Below are positions 47,418-58,072 of a DNA stretch of 64,000 bases, piece by piece (positions within the stretch are counted from its first letter, which is position 1; each line of letters begins with the position of its first letter). This stretch comes from Nemertoderma westbladi (Eukaryota; Xenacoelomorpha; Nemertodermatida; Nemertodermatidae). Both the position numbers and the translations under genes were made by a program. The stretch lies in NCBI GenBank assembly GCA_032718475.1, contig JAUCBJ010008438.1:1-64000 (forward strand). The letters run 5' to 3'. The notes below the pieces were generated by a model. It searched no databases. It saw only the letters and a list, made by a program, of their open reading frames with translations, and had not been told where the DNA came from.

Positions 47418-47846
47418 AAGCGGATAGCTGGGAACGTCAGTGAAACACCATGCTGTCGGAATATAACATTAAAATATTTGCCAACGTTTCCATGACGACG
47501 ATCAGGTGAATAGAGTACATGAATGACTTCCTTTAAAAATATACATTTTTCGTTGGTAAATAATGTTTCAATTTTCGATTAAGTGATTGCTTGATTTTCA
47601 TTCCATGGCTTGTAATGTAAAGGAAATTCATTATACTTAAGTGTTCATATAAAGTGCTAGATGATATTCGGTAGGCCAATACAAATAATTTGTTCGTAGT
47701 TGAAAGTGTTTTTGAGTATATATTGTTACGATATTTGTTATACTGTATATACAGTTTATATATAATATTATATTTGGATATTTCTTTAAAATGGCATTTT
47801 AGAACTTAGATGTACGTATAATGAGACTCAGCTGTGTTGTACTACT
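47418..47846. other. Intergenic, nothing recognised
   Basis: AT-rich. It ends at the (TAG)n tail of LINE-A. Confidence 0.5.
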
Positions 47847-47898
47847 ACTACTACTACTACTACTACTAGGATCGGCATGCTGCATTGCAGCTGCATTT

Positions 47899-48785
47899 TT
47901 AAGAATGCTGTGCCGGCTTGTCAACAAAATTGCTCCGCCACAACTCCCTATCACCCATGACATTTGCTAGATCATCCGCATCTTCAAGGACAGTGTCCTT
48001 TAAGATGCGTCTCAAGAAAGTCATGGGCTGTCCACCATGCTTATTCACTCCATGAGGCTGCCAAAGTACAAGATTATGCACTGGCTGGTCTTCACGGCGA
48101 AAGCAATGTCCTGCAAAGCGGAGGCGATTTTGTTCTAGTGTCAAGCTTGGGGGAACCAATGAGACACCTCCAATGTTATATAGTGTCTGGTTGGAGATGT
48201 GTGCATTGTACTTAACACAATGAACCCGGCGTAGCATTCTTGTGAATGTGCCATCCAGAGATTTGGTGTCCTCAGCAGTTAGAGCCCAGCATGGACTCCC
48301 GTAGAGGAGTACTGGAACAACTGCTGCTCGAAATAATCGGACCTTAAGTTTCCGATTAATTCTCGGTGACTTCCAAATCCTGGAAAGCCTATTTAAGGCT
48401 GCCCATGCCTTTCCCTTACGTATTCGAAGGTCCTCACCTGACTTCCGGATCCATGATCCCAGGTAACAGAAGTCGTCCACATGCTCAAGCATACCATCCT
48501 TTGAGCTTATGCTCATCCGATCAGAGACTTGCTGAGGACTTTCAAAGTTAACTGTCAACATTTTGGTCTTTCTGGAGTTAATAAAAAGACCAACACTAGA
48601 AGCAGCATGTTCTAATGAGCTGAGGAGCCGTTGGGCTCCCTCTAATGATTCTGAGAGTACTCCTAAGTCATCAGCAAAGTCTAGATCAGTTAGGTACTTG
48701 ACAGGATTTCCTCGACTTCTGGAGCCAGTAGGTGGAGTTATCATCACCCCATCATCATTATGATGATCTAAGGACATGCGTAGAA
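47899..48785 (-). pseudogene. LINE-A RT C-terminal half, frameshifted from the previous
   Basis: Continues with LRMSLDHHNDDG, TDLDFADDLGVLSES (catalytic), NSRKTK and FCYLGSWIRKS, to GHCFRREDQPV and MGDRELWRSNFVDK. It is nearly identical to 13390-14282. The open frame extends upstream to 49065, but those residues are out-of-frame readings of the preceding ORF. Confidence 0.9.
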
Positions 48786-50773
48786 CATACATAGTCAACC
48801 ACAATAATGAACAAGAATGGTGCAAGTGTGTCTCCTTGGAGGACGCCCCATAACACTTCAAATGGTTCTGTGTCACCAACATCAACAGTAGACACAAATT
48901 TTGTCGAACCATCGTATACTGATCTGATTGCTGCAATAATTTCATCAGGAATCCCATATAATGAAAGTATGCTGAACATACGTGAGCGAGAGACTGAATC
49001 AAAGGCCTTGAAGAAGTCAACAAAGATAACAGCCAGCATAACTTTCTTTTTTGATAATTCTTCAATTATCCTTCTAAGTGCCAAAATGGGCTCCATGGTC
49101 CCACGACCTTTACGGAACCCATTCTGATTTCCACGAAGCAGTCTCTCAATGGGATCCCTGATGCGATTTAATAGAATCCTATTGTATAGCTTTGCAGCAA
49201 TCGAGATCAATGAGATTCCCCGAAAAGAACCATAGAGTGTTAGGTTGTCCTTCTTGGGAACTGGCACCAACTTATTTGTTTTCATTTCTTGTGGGACTCT
49301 TGTTGTTCGGTACATGTCTACTATGATGGGATAGATGAGCTTTAAACACTCAGGTATTTTAAAGACCTCAGGGGGAACACCATCTACTCCACTGGCACGA
49401 TTGGTCTTAATGCTCTTTGCAGCAGCCTTCACTTCTGCAAAGGAGATATCGCCAATGGGAATATCTGGGAGTACAGACTCAGACACTTTTACTTCTATAA
49501 AGTTATCAGGCAATACCCTGTCATTATTGATGAGCTTTTCAAAGTGGGCTTTCCAACCATTGAGTCGATCGGCTGGTGATTCAGCCTTAACCTTGGTGGT
49601 TGGTTGGCTTTTCCGCCCAGTAAGCAAATTGATCGATTTCCATGCCTGGGATGATTGCCTGCTGTCGTCAGCATCATTGATGGCATCAACCTGTTGGTTT
49701 ATTAGCTCCTGTAGATTAACAGAGTACTGCCTGTTCAGGGACCTAGATGCAGCCTTAACTACATTCTTGGCCGCTGTAGTCTGTTTGAGTCGGGACTCTT
49801 TCTGCGCCTTATGAAGGTCATTTCGGCACTTCTGAATTTTGTTGTCAGTCCAGGGGGCCCTTTTCCTGTTTCGAGGGTATACAGGAACTGTTTCTGCAGC
49901 TGCTAACTTAACTGCTTCTGTAAAGGCAGTATAGCCCTCACAGTGATCTGCCGCCTCAGAGGCAAGAGCCTCATACCTGTTGCTCAGCTGTAGTGTGAAG
50001 CTGGATCTCACACTTGGCTGTTGCAACAGAGAGGACCAGTCATGCCGCGGCAAGGCAGATTTCGTTGTTCTGCTTGCACGCAGACTAAGTCTTACCTTGG
50101 CCACAATAAGGCGGTGATCACTGGAGAAGGGTCGAAGTGTAAATGCATTACAGTCTTGTATAGAGCTCCTGTATTTCCTACGAAACAGAATATGGTCTAT
50201 CTGGGACTTGTGACCACTGGGTCCACTATGAGTCCATAGCTTTCCAGTTCGCTTCTTGAACTGGGTTCCAGCAGAAAACAATCCATTTCCAGAGATAAAA
50301 TCCTGAAGATGGACAGAATTTCGGTTAACACTATTGCTATAGACCCAGGGCGATGTAGGTGATTGATGCAGACTTGCATTAAAGTCTCCCAGGAATGTTA
50401 AGAATGCATGCTGATCCACTCCATCAGTAGCTGCTTGTAGATTGTGGTAGAAATTTTCCACCTCCTCTACAGGGGCAACACTAGTTGGGGAGTAGCACAC
50501 AATCAGAACCACCTTAGGAAACTTCTTAGCCAGTCTTCCAGAACATGAGAAGTGGCAACGGATGATGCGGTTAGAGATTTGGTCTATTTTGTCCAATGCT
50601 GCATGTGCAGTTGGATTCATTAATAGACCAATTCCACCATTGCCACTATCATCTGCTGACGCGAGGGCGAGTCGCCAACCGCCCCCCATGTCCTTAATCA
50701 GTAATGTGTTGTACGGGATATAACAACCACATTGTCTGTTGACACACGATTGTAGAAAGACTTGGTCTTGCAT
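48758..50773 (-). pseudogene. LINE-A endonuclease and N-terminal RT
   Basis: 671 residues from the first Met. Residues 1-240 are an apurinic-endonuclease-like domain lacking its N terminus: GGIGLLMNP, FLTFLGDFNASL, KSQIDHILFRRK and FSSDHRLIVAKV carry the later catalytic motifs. After a basic linker the RT starts near 440 (NKLVPVPKKD, FRGISLISIAAKLYNRIL, NGFRKGRGT, AVIFVDFFKAFDSVSR, GVLQGDTLAPFLFII). The frame is lost right after IIVVDYV because TATG is duplicated (48786-48793) relative to the copy at 13339. The rest of RT is in the next entry. Confidence 0.9.
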
Positions 50774-50850
50774 TAGCAGCTCAATCCCAACAACGTATTC
50801 ACTCTACTTACATATGTACAGATACTCACTTCGTGGCTCGCCCCACATAT

Positions 50851-51079
50851 GTACAGATACTCACTTTGTGCTACGTTCGAACATCACGCGATCAGGTTAT
50901 CACTTTTTATACGGTAAACTCAAAAGAGTCGTTGGTTGACTGGTGGGTTGGGCTTTATTAATCACAGTTAAAGGGTGCAATGGCAAACTGAAATGGAACT
51001 CTGTTTTTACTACAAATTGAACGCAAACTTGAAAACATCACTCGTTTACGTATATCTAATGGATATTAGTACACGTTCT
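50851..51079. other. Intergenic, nothing recognised
   Basis: Short spacer between LINE-A and an RT remnant. Confidence 0.4.
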
Positions 51080-51390
51080 TATATACAGTTGGATATCGTG
51101 CTGCGCGAAGGTCTCTCAACGAGTAGGCCTACACAGTACACACTGTATACAAACACTAACACACCCCTAGTAACTAAAAATACATCCATTGTAAAATACG
51201 CAGACGAAACAGCCATATACAGCATATATCAAGAACAGATCCGGCCCACCAACTGTAGAAAACTAATTAAAAAAACAACATCATACATAATATTATTACA
51301 AACATTTCCAAGTCATACAGTTTCCAGGCAGCAGTGTTCAAGTTAATTCTGACAAAACAAAGCACCAATAAGTTATTATTTAACATTGCA
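51080..51390 (+). pseudogene. Decayed LINE RT fragment
   Basis: Within a 123-residue ORF (50975-51346) the stretch LSTSRPTQYTLYTNTNTPL and IVKYADETAIYSI resembles the PQGSVLSP...LYTND and KYADDTAI blocks of I/Jockey/CR1-like RTs. The catalytic D-D appears as D-E. A KTK-like word follows out of frame near 51353. Short and old. Confidence 0.6.
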
Positions 51391-52286
51391 GTAAGGCAAC
51401 ATCGAGAGTTGAAGAGTACAATAATTTGAATCGCAGTAACTATGGAAGCAATATAGTAAAATACTACAGTTCAATTTATTTTGTAACACTACTGTACAGT
51501 AGTAAATCGCTATGTTTTATTTCAGAATTTAGCAACAAAAAACTACCAATTTATGAATGAAATTACGTATTACATGGGAAAAAAACATAGAACATTTTTT
51601 TTCAATATTCTCTCGACCCTTTATTAACGTCGCTTGGCGCTCGGTAAATAAAATGCCTCGAGAATGCTGAAAAAAAGTTCTACTTTTTTCCTAAGTAATA
51701 AATAATTATTTTGGGGTAACATTATTTAAATTGGTGTTATATAATTTTTTGGTGAAATTATCATCAATTTTGGTGTGATTTTAATTTGGTAGCCTTAATT
51801 ATTCTGCTAATAATAAAAAATTCCCCCAAAAAATGCTTCAATTCCAACTGATGCCCAAATGTATTTGCCTACAAATCTAATCTTCCAGGACCAAAACTAC
51901 GTCATTTGATTCAATATAATTGGTTGCGAAGTTTAAGAGTGATGTCAACCCATTGATAGATCGTAAGTGTTTAGAGTGTCAAAGTGGTTGGTTTGTTTGA
52001 CCAAAATCCCCTTTAAGGAGTCTAAGCGTCTATGCAGATAGTAGGGAGCAAAAAGTTTTATTATATATTAAAATAAATAACTAAAAAAACAAAATGTATT
52101 ATCATTGTGCGATAAACCTGGGGCTGGAATCTCCAATCTTCTTGAGTGTCTGTGGAATAAGTATATTTTAGTAACGAAATACTTGGAAATATAATTGTGT
52201 ATACAGTAATTGGGCAATGAAACAATATGAAATACGCATTGAGTAGAAAATAACGTAGTTAGTTAACGCAGGAAATAATAATAAAC
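51391..52286. other. Intergenic, downstream of MRPL22
   Basis: AT-rich and no gene seen. Holds the 3' flank of the minus-strand MRPL22 gene. Confidence 0.5.
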
Positions 52287-52994
52287 TCATGTCTCGAGCT
52301 TTTTGCTTCTCAACTGTCTTAATTTCTCCTCTAGTCTGTCTTTATTAGTTATAATATCAGGTCGGGGTGGCGGGCCTTCTTTAAGCATCAAGTATACGTT
52401 AGTATAGTTAATATAACAGAGACCTATCTTCCCTTTCCCGTGCAGTTTGGGCCACTTGGTTGTCTTCCCTTTAACCGAGTTCATCTTGGCGACGTGCATG
52501 TCGCTAGCGAATTCAACCAAGCCTTCATCCAGAGCTCGTTGTCTCGCTTCCGTTAGTATATCGACACCCATTCGCGCGCCTTTCCGCTGAATGAAAGTCA
52601 GCTGTCTTATTGCCTCATCCACCCACAGACCCCGACAGATATCGCAAATGTACCACATTTTCAGCCAGGAATACTTAATATCTTTGCGTTCGTGGTATAT
52701 TTCCGCCATTCTGCGGGGTTCGCCTTCCTTCTGGATTGGGTAGATTATTTCGTTGCGTCTCTCCCAGTTGCTCGGTTTGGGTTTCTCGAAGCCCTCGTAC
52801 TCCCCTATCCCGAACGACGAGTAGGCCCGTTGCTCTGCGGCCGGTACCCGATGTAAAATTGGATTTATCGCTAACAATGAAAGGCACCGAGACGGCTGTG
52901 TGGTTGTTACGGACGGTAGTAGGACGGTAGGTCTTTGTCGGATACCGGTTCCTCTATGCAGTTTAATTCTACTATGGCGCAGTAAGAAAGTCAT
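52287..52994 (-). CDS. MRPL22: Mitochondrial large ribosomal subunit protein uL22m (MRPL22)
   Basis: 235 residues in a single exon. The N-terminal 60 residues are Arg/Ser-rich without acidic residues, as for a mitochondrial presequence. The uL22 core runs from about 95 to 215: ERKDIKYSWLKMWYICDICR, VDEAIRQLTFIQRKGARM, and HGKGKIGLCYINYTNVYLML followed by EGPPP. The last pattern is the loop and C-terminal signature of animal MRPL22. It binds large-subunit rRNA near the exit tunnel. The C terminus ends in a charged helix (KDRLEEKLRQLRSKK). The frame is intact and the start is the first Met. The family assignment is firm. Confidence 0.9.
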   Translation of the reverse strand: MTFLLRHSRIKLHRGTGIRQRPTVLLPSVTTTQPSRCLSLLAINPILHRVPAAEQRAYSSFGIGEYEGFEKPKPSNWERRNEIIYPIQKEGEPRRMAEIYHERKDIKYSWLKMWYICDICRGLWVDEAIRQLTFIQRKGARMGVDILTEARQRALDEGLVEFASDMHVAKMNSVKGKTTKWPKLHGKGKIGLCYINYTNVYLMLKEGPPPRPDIITNKDRLEEKLRQLRSKKLET

Positions 52995-53421
52995 AACGGA
53001 AGAATCTTACTGGTTCCCAAACCCACTGACAGCAATCTGCCGATTAAATTGATTGCACCTTTCCGAATTGGTTGGCCTACCTCACCGCTCACGCTGACCT
53101 CACTGATTTACTGACTGGCGTATTACAGTACAGCAGTCTGGCAGTACGGTATTATGGTATTACTGTATATTTAGGCTACTTTAAACAGTTATTTCCGCTA
53201 ACTGCTAACAGAAGCAAGAATTATAAAGTAAAACATGCCATAAAAGTCTCAACAAACTGTAGTTTGATTTGATAAAACGGTCCAAAGGCAACTAAAATGT
53301 TTTGGATGCGTTCATGGCGTACTATAACTACTCTGTGCGTGTGCACTGTACAGTAGTAGTATAGTAGACTATAGTATGCCATCCGCCATGGAGGCATTCC
53401 AATTAGACGACAAAAAACATT
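52995..53421. other. 5' flank of MRPL22
   Basis: Expected to hold its promoter. No specific element can be supported. Confidence 0.35.
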
Positions 53422-53430
53422 AGATCTTGG

Positions 53431-53786
53431 GGGTTACTACAAAACAAAGGCCAAAGACCCAATTATAAAGACCTGCATAATCTTGCAACATATGTTAACT
53501 TTCGTTTATTGTTTTGGTTCTCCCAACACGCCTCTGTAACCAGCTCCTTTACTAACCGTTGCCCCTTTAAATGGCAATAAGGCCTGTACAAAACATAGAG
53601 GTAAAATCGCGTTAGGTCCCAAAGAACGCCAGGAAACAGGTTAGTAGGAACAGGTTTAAAGGAACAGGTTAGTAATAAAGGAGCAGGTCGAAGAGGCGTG
53701 TTGGGGGAACCAAAACAATAAACGAAAGTCAACATATGTGTTTCATACAGTTCTTTATACTCTGGGTCTTTGTTTTGTAGTCACCC
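53431..53786. mobile_element. MITE with 9-bp target duplication
   Basis: 356 bp with inverted arms (GGGTTACTACAAAACAAAGG at left, its near-complement ending TTTGTTTTGTAGTCACCC at right). AGATCTTGG is repeated exactly at 53422-53430 and 53787-53795. A 9-bp duplication is typical of Mutator-like DNA transposons. No transposase inside. Confidence 0.85.
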
Positions 53787-53795
53787 AGATCTTGG

Positions 53796-54087
53796 AGAGG
53801 TTTCTAGCGCTGAAATATCAGTGGAGAAGAATACTCGGGTTGGTTTCTACTTATGAATACATATTGGAGGTCGGGGTTCAAGTGAATAAATCATTGTTTA
53901 CCTTGTAAAGTTAGCAATGCAACTCCATTAACGATTATTTTGTTAAGAACACAAGTAGTTTTTGTGCATGTACTTTATGTACGAATTTTACGTTTTTATT
54001 AAGGGGGGGGAGTAGTATGCTAAACAACGTGATTGAGACAGCGTCTGCCATAGTCTACCATGTTAAAGAATTTGCCGAACGGCTCTT
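53796..54087. other. Intergenic, nothing recognised
   Basis: Spacer with a short G run near 54003. No gene seen. Confidence 0.4.
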
Positions 54088-54398
54088 GCCCCGCCTACTT
54101 ACTATGATTACTATTGTTGCCCCACCCACTTACTATGGTTACCATGGTTACCATTGTGCATATGTAACATATGTCACCGCTGTGTATATATGTGACATAC
54201 ACGGTATAAGACCAGTTTGCAGGCGTGCCCCGCCTACTTACTATGATTACTATTGTTGCCCCACCCACTTACTATGGTTACCATGGTTACCATTCTTGAC
54301 CCCACCATGGTTACTATGGTTACCATTGTGCATATGTGACATATGTCACCACTGTGTATATGCGACATATGCGGTATAAGGCCAGTCCACAGACGGAA
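54088..54398. repeat. Two tandem copies of an approximately 139-bp repeat
   Basis: GCCCCGCCTACTTACTATGA starts copies at 54088 and 54227. Each contains further TTACTATGGTTACCATGG-like sub-repeats and CATATGT palindromic words. The second copy has an internal partial duplication. Confidence 0.85.
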
Positions 54399-54599
54399 GT
54401 AATTTAATTAATTCGTGTCTACCGGTCGGCGTTTGACCTTGAACCGCAATAGGTAAAGTGGGCAAACCCATAATATTACACTTTTAATTACAGTTGCAAC
54501 AGCTCATCTCCAATTTATTTAATAAAGTCTTTAACATGATAGACTATTACAGACGCAACGACTAAAAAAAGGTGAATAAACACAGACTAACGGCGGCTC

Positions 54600-54910
54600 T
54601 TTAATGATTTGATTATTCTACTTATGGGGCGAGCCATGAAGTGAGTGATAGCATCGAAGTAAGGTTATGACGCAACAACTAAAAAGGTAAATAAACACAG
54701 ACTTATGGGGGCGAGCCGTGAAGTGAGTGATAGCATCGAAGTGAGGTTATTGTATTTATACTTATCACTACGCGACAAGTTGTGGGGGGCGAGCCGTGAA
54801 GTGAGTATAAGGTTATAGTATTTATAATATTATTTTAATTTGATTATTCTACCTATGGGGCGAGCCATGAAGTGAGTGATAGCATCGAAGTAAGGTTATT
54901 GTATTTATAA
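54600..54910. repeat. GGGCGAGCC(A/G)TGAAGTGAGT repeat cluster
   Basis: The word occurs at about 54626, 54709, 54788 and 54858, usually followed by GATAGCATCGAAGT(A/G)AGG. A single inverted copy with one mismatch lies at about 50826-50846 by the LINE-A 5' end. It might be the terminal region of the Polinton-like element, but no inverted terminus is visible. Confidence 0.7.
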
Positions 54911-54938
54911 TTATTAATTGTCGAAATTATTACTTACA

Positions 54939-55229
54939 TTAATTTTCGGTTGGAGGCGGCGTATGTGTTTCGCCGACCATTCGCGGGGGGCATACACACA
55001 TCGATCGCCCCCCAGCGATCGGCAAGACGATCGCCGGGCGCGTCGGGACCAAATCATCATTGATCATTGACCGTGAGTTAAATTCAATTGAGTGCATCAC
55101 CCGCACCCTGCGTGCCCACTCAGCTTTTTTGAGAAGAATCCTGTTCGATTTTTCCAAATTAAATGGCGGAGGATGATACTCGAAGGGTTGGACAACTAAT
55201 AACTTCGGGTTTTTACCACCTTCAGCCAT
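54939..55229 (-). CDS. Hypothetical 96-residue protein
   Basis: Unrecognised. A charged middle (LEKSNRILLKKAEWARRVR) and a proline-rich end. It has the same strand as the cluster and could be its last gene, but no motif supports a function and it may be spurious. Confidence 0.3.
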   Translation of the reverse strand: MAEGGKNPKLLVVQPFEYHPPPFNLEKSNRILLKKAEWARRVRVMHSIEFNSRSMINDDLVPTRPAIVLPIAGGRSMCVCPPRMVGETHTPPPTEN

Positions 55230-55580
55230 TGATATTGAATTGAAAATTAATTTAATAATTAATAAATTATAAGAATATAAGAATAATATTAAAAATTAAA
55301 ATAATAATGTGATGCCGCTATCACTATTCTCAATGTTATTATATAGCAAACTAGCTAACTAATTTTCTATGCTTCGCGGCGTATCTATATTATATTATTA
55401 TCTATATATTATTTCTTTTGCAAAACTGCCCACATATGTGAGTAAATTGAACTCAGAGCTTTGATTGTCGTTAGAGCGTTTAATTATTGCCTAATTCGCG
55501 TAGCCTGGATTGAGATTCTGGCCTTTGTGTTAACCGCATAAGTTGGGCGGCAGATGCTTGGGTCCCAATGTGCTCTGTGC

Positions 55581-55832
55581 CTAATTATTATTATTTCCGG
55601 TTTTACCAGCCGCCCACACGTTAAAGAGACCCCCGCCCGTAAGGTTTCTGTGAAGACCCCAACCCATATCACTTACCGTGCCCCATATATTTATTAAAAA
55701 TATTGCTATTACTATATACCCAAGAAATAAATATTTATTATTAATATTAACGCTAATAATATGTTCACACACCGTAATTGAATATACCCATAACCAAAAT
55801 AAATAAATTATTTTATTAATGAAAGTGTCCAC
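55581..55832 (-). CDS. Small membrane protein candidate of the element
   Basis: 83 residues with two hydrophobic segments (about 9-25, IYLFWLWVYSITV, and about 34-50, YLFLGYIVIAIFLINIW). A Gly-rich hydrophilic tail ending in NNNN follows. Its start overlaps the protease gene end by 25 bp, as viral genes often do. Family not recognised. It could be an envelope-type or membrane-associated accessory protein, which is inference only. Confidence 0.45.
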   Translation of the reverse strand: MDTFINKIIYLFWLWVYSITVCEHIISVNINNKYLFLGYIVIAIFLINIWGTVSDMGWGLHRNLTGGGLFNVWAAGKTGNNNN

Positions 55833-56248
55833 TGTAATAACAATAAATCATTGTACCGCAAATTAGAGGTGAATATATTCATTGCTCTGGGATTTTTCGG
55901 CACCTCGGTTAAATAATACAGACAAAATAGACCACACTGAGTCGATTGTGGCGCTTGAAATATTTTACGATTCCAAGTATGCCTTTGGGTATATTTATGC
56001 AACCAATACGATATTTTTGGTGGAGGCGCTTTACCAAACGAATCTAAATAATAAGCAATTCTGTTAACCACGCGCACGCAAGACCAGTGTTGTCCAGGTA
56101 GGCCTATACGTTGATTATTAATAATAAATGAATAATTTTGTTTATGCTTATTTTTTTTTGTGTGTATTATGTGTAATTGGTCGATTGCGTAAACACCGAT
56201 GTATTCGGACCCCACCGGGAATTTCGCTAATTGTATAGAGTCCAACAT
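55808..56248 (-). CDS. Adenain-like (C5/Ulp1 fold) cysteine protease
   Basis: 146 residues. Catalytic pattern in order: His54 in GQHWSC, Asp69 in YYLDSFG, Gln98 in IFQAP, and Cys105 in TQCGLFCLYYL. The QCGLFC signature is shared by adenovirus and Polinton proteases, which process capsid proteins during maturation. Compared with adenovirus protease (about 204 residues) it is short, as in Polintons. It is complete and lies 30 bp downstream of the capsid-like gene. Confidence 0.88.
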   Translation of the reverse strand: MLDSIQLAKFPVGSEYIGVYAIDQLHIIHTKKNKHKQNYSFIINNQRIGLPGQHWSCVRVVNRIAYYLDSFGKAPPPKISYWLHKYTQRHTWNRKIFQAPQSTQCGLFCLYYLTEVPKNPRAMNIFTSNLRYNDLLLLQWTLSLIK

Positions 56249-56278
56249 CTTAGCGTACGCGTATCATTAAAAGTTTAT

Positions 56279-57529
56279 TTATTCAGTTATTATTTCCTTG
56301 GCTTCCGAAATAGATAGAAGAGCGTCATAGCTTGCCATTAATATAACGTTAATAGTGTTAACTAGCGCATTACTAAATTTCAGAATCAAATGCCCACTAG
56401 TATGAACACTAGGTTGAATCTCATGGCTTTGATCCCCGCCGGCAGTAAGATCAAATACGATCAAAGGAAATTGGGTACGAAATCGTTCTGGTGTTAGCGA
56501 GCAAAATACGCCGCTCAAGCTCTTGAACACGTTCATTAAACTTTCGAATTCCAACATAAAATTGTTTTCTGGAAAGTTAGGGCGATATGGATACCCGTGT
56601 ATAATACGGGAGTCGATGTTTAGTTCAGCATAATTTAAACCGAAATGGTTAAAATGTAACGGATTACTGCTTAATTCCCCGTTGAAGCTGGCGTTGGTAA
56701 GCATTCCAACCAAAATATACTTAGGTAATTTCCCTTGGATTATGTTCGATTCTGTATAACTGGATTGCCCACCGCCAATAGTGAAGGTTTTCACTTCTTG
56801 TTTTAACAAGTTATAAATAAAGTCATTTTTTTGTGACCCCATCAAATGCGCGCGCATAACCTCGGCATCAATCTTGTGGCGTTTTATTTTTAAATTAATA
56901 TTCATGATTTCAACTCTCGGGTTTACCAATCCTGCGGGGGGTTCAACTTTCAAAAAAAAATTATTTGATACTCGGTCTATACGAAGTCGAATGTTAATTC
57001 CCGGCGGCAGTAATTTGTCCTGGCTTGCCAGGTCTAAAAAAATTGGGGCCACAACGAATTTAACATAATTCCCACGAACGTCATTCTCAGTAGCGACAGG
57101 TACCCCACCTAGATTATTATCATTATCTTCATACCCACCAGCACTTAAAATACTGCGTTTTTCGTTAGCATCTGTCAACAGTAATGTCTGAAACGTAGAC
57201 TTATAGGCGTAGAACCCATTCGAGGTTTCAACTAGCTTTTCATTTAAATATAACGAACAATTTTCAAATAGTGACCCACCCGGGTAATTAAGATGATGGA
57301 GGGTTGTATCGTCGTTAGCCCTATTACCATCCCATGTAATTTTATATTTAATGTGAAATTTCGAATTCTTTAAATCAGTATATAGAACATTTGACTGGGG
57401 TATAAAGAACTCGATTTGTCGGGCATTCGCGTCAAGAGTAGAAATCGGGTAGATATCCGAAAAATGTGAAGATGTATATTCTCGCTGATTTGTTTTACTT
57501 GAGAATAATGATAATTCTAATTTACTCAT
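56279..57529 (-). CDS. Major capsid-like protein (F54H12.2-like family)
   Basis: 416 residues, no transmembrane segment. Starts MSKLELSLFSS. Family-typical stretches are IEFFIPQSNVLYTDLKNSKF (about 37-56), GGSLFENCSLYLNEKLV (about 84-100), GFYAYKSTFQTLL (about 106-118) and FLDLASQDKLLPPGINIRL (about 167-185). The C-terminal half is strand-rich. I recall this family as the uncharacterised F54H12.2-like proteins that accompany Polinton-type integrases in many invertebrates. A jelly-roll capsid role is inferred from size, beta-rich composition and neighbours (protease, ATPase). The frame is intact and the start codon is preceded by stops. Confidence 0.75.
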   Translation of the reverse strand: MSKLELSLFSSKTNQREYTSSHFSDIYPISTLDANARQIEFFIPQSNVLYTDLKNSKFHIKYKITWDGNRANDDTTLHHLNYPGGSLFENCSLYLNEKLVETSNGFYAYKSTFQTLLLTDANEKRSILSAGGYEDNDNNLGGVPVATENDVRGNYVKFVVAPIFLDLASQDKLLPPGINIRLRIDRVSNNFFLKVEPPAGLVNPRVEIMNINLKIKRHKIDAEVMRAHLMGSQKNDFIYNLLKQEVKTFTIGGGQSSYTESNIIQGKLPKYILVGMLTNASFNGELSSNPLHFNHFGLNYAELNIDSRIIHGYPYRPNFPENNFMLEFESLMNVFKSLSGVFCSLTPERFRTQFPLIVFDLTAGGDQSHEIQPSVHTSGHLILKFSNALVNTINVILMASYDALLSISEAKEIITE

Positions 57530-57538
57530 TTTGTTAAG

Positions 57539-58066
57539 TTACATAAAAATATCGCGGCATTTATTATTTCGCTTTTTACGTTTGCGCCCAACGTTCATAC
57601 CCACACTTGGGTGTCGTCGTTTCCCGCTCCTCTTTTTTTTACTTTTCGGGTTTGTAAATTCATTGTATACCCGTTGGGCGATTTGGCGAGTCTTTGGATG
57701 AGGTTCTAACCGCTCGGCCACTTTATTTATCAAATCATCTGCTTTACTGCGTAAAATACGTTTTCCTTCCGGTATTATGTATTTCCGTGCTACTTTCGCT
57801 GCTTTGGGGAGTGCCTTAGTTAGCACCTTTCTCCCTAACTTGCGGGCTAATATACCCAGACCAGTTGTTAATATTCCGCGTCCGCGCTGGCGATTTTGGG
57901 TGTATCGCCGCCCGAATTTATTATTCTTATTATTCCATATACCAGTAGATGGGCCAAACCCCGGGAGAATGCTTCCACCCTTAAAAACGGGTATATCGCT
58001 ATAATTCCCGCTTCCCAGTTGGATTTGTGGGGTGCTATATAATTTAAACAAATCAGAATCTGACAT
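57539..58066 (-). CDS. Basic core/minor capsid-like protein
   Basis: 175 residues, strongly basic. The middle is rich in Gly, Ala, Leu and Lys (RGRGILTTGLGILARKL, KAAKVARKYIIPEGKRILR), and the end is a Lys/Arg tail (KSKKKRSGKRRH, GRKRKKRNNK). The N terminus has a GSGNYSDIPVFKGG patch. This layout, between capsid-like and other structural genes, resembles adenovirus pX/pVI-type and Polinton core proteins that bind DNA inside the particle. The function is inferred. The gene begins 7 bp upstream of the 152-bp tandem duplication. Confidence 0.6.
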   Translation of the reverse strand: MSDSDLFKLYSTPQIQLGSGNYSDIPVFKGGSILPGFGPSTGIWNNKNNKFGRRYTQNRQRGRGILTTGLGILARKLGRKVLTKALPKAAKVARKYIIPEGKRILRSKADDLINKVAERLEPHPKTRQIAQRVYNEFTNPKSKKKRSGKRRHPSVGMNVGRKRKKRNNKCRDIFM

Positions 58067-58072
58067 TATTAT

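Larger units (their letters stand above)
47847..50850 (-). mobile_element. LINE-A, endonuclease/RT non-LTR retrotransposon, 5'-truncated
   Basis: Minus strand. The (TAG)n tail is at 47847-47870, and the same 3' end is found in the copy at 14283-14328. The coding part is split into two frames at about 48790. At the 5' end the ORF opens just inside two short direct repeats of CACATATGTACAGATACTCACTT-like sequence (50810-50866). The N-terminal endonuclease motif is missing, so it is truncated or rearranged. Confidence 0.92.
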
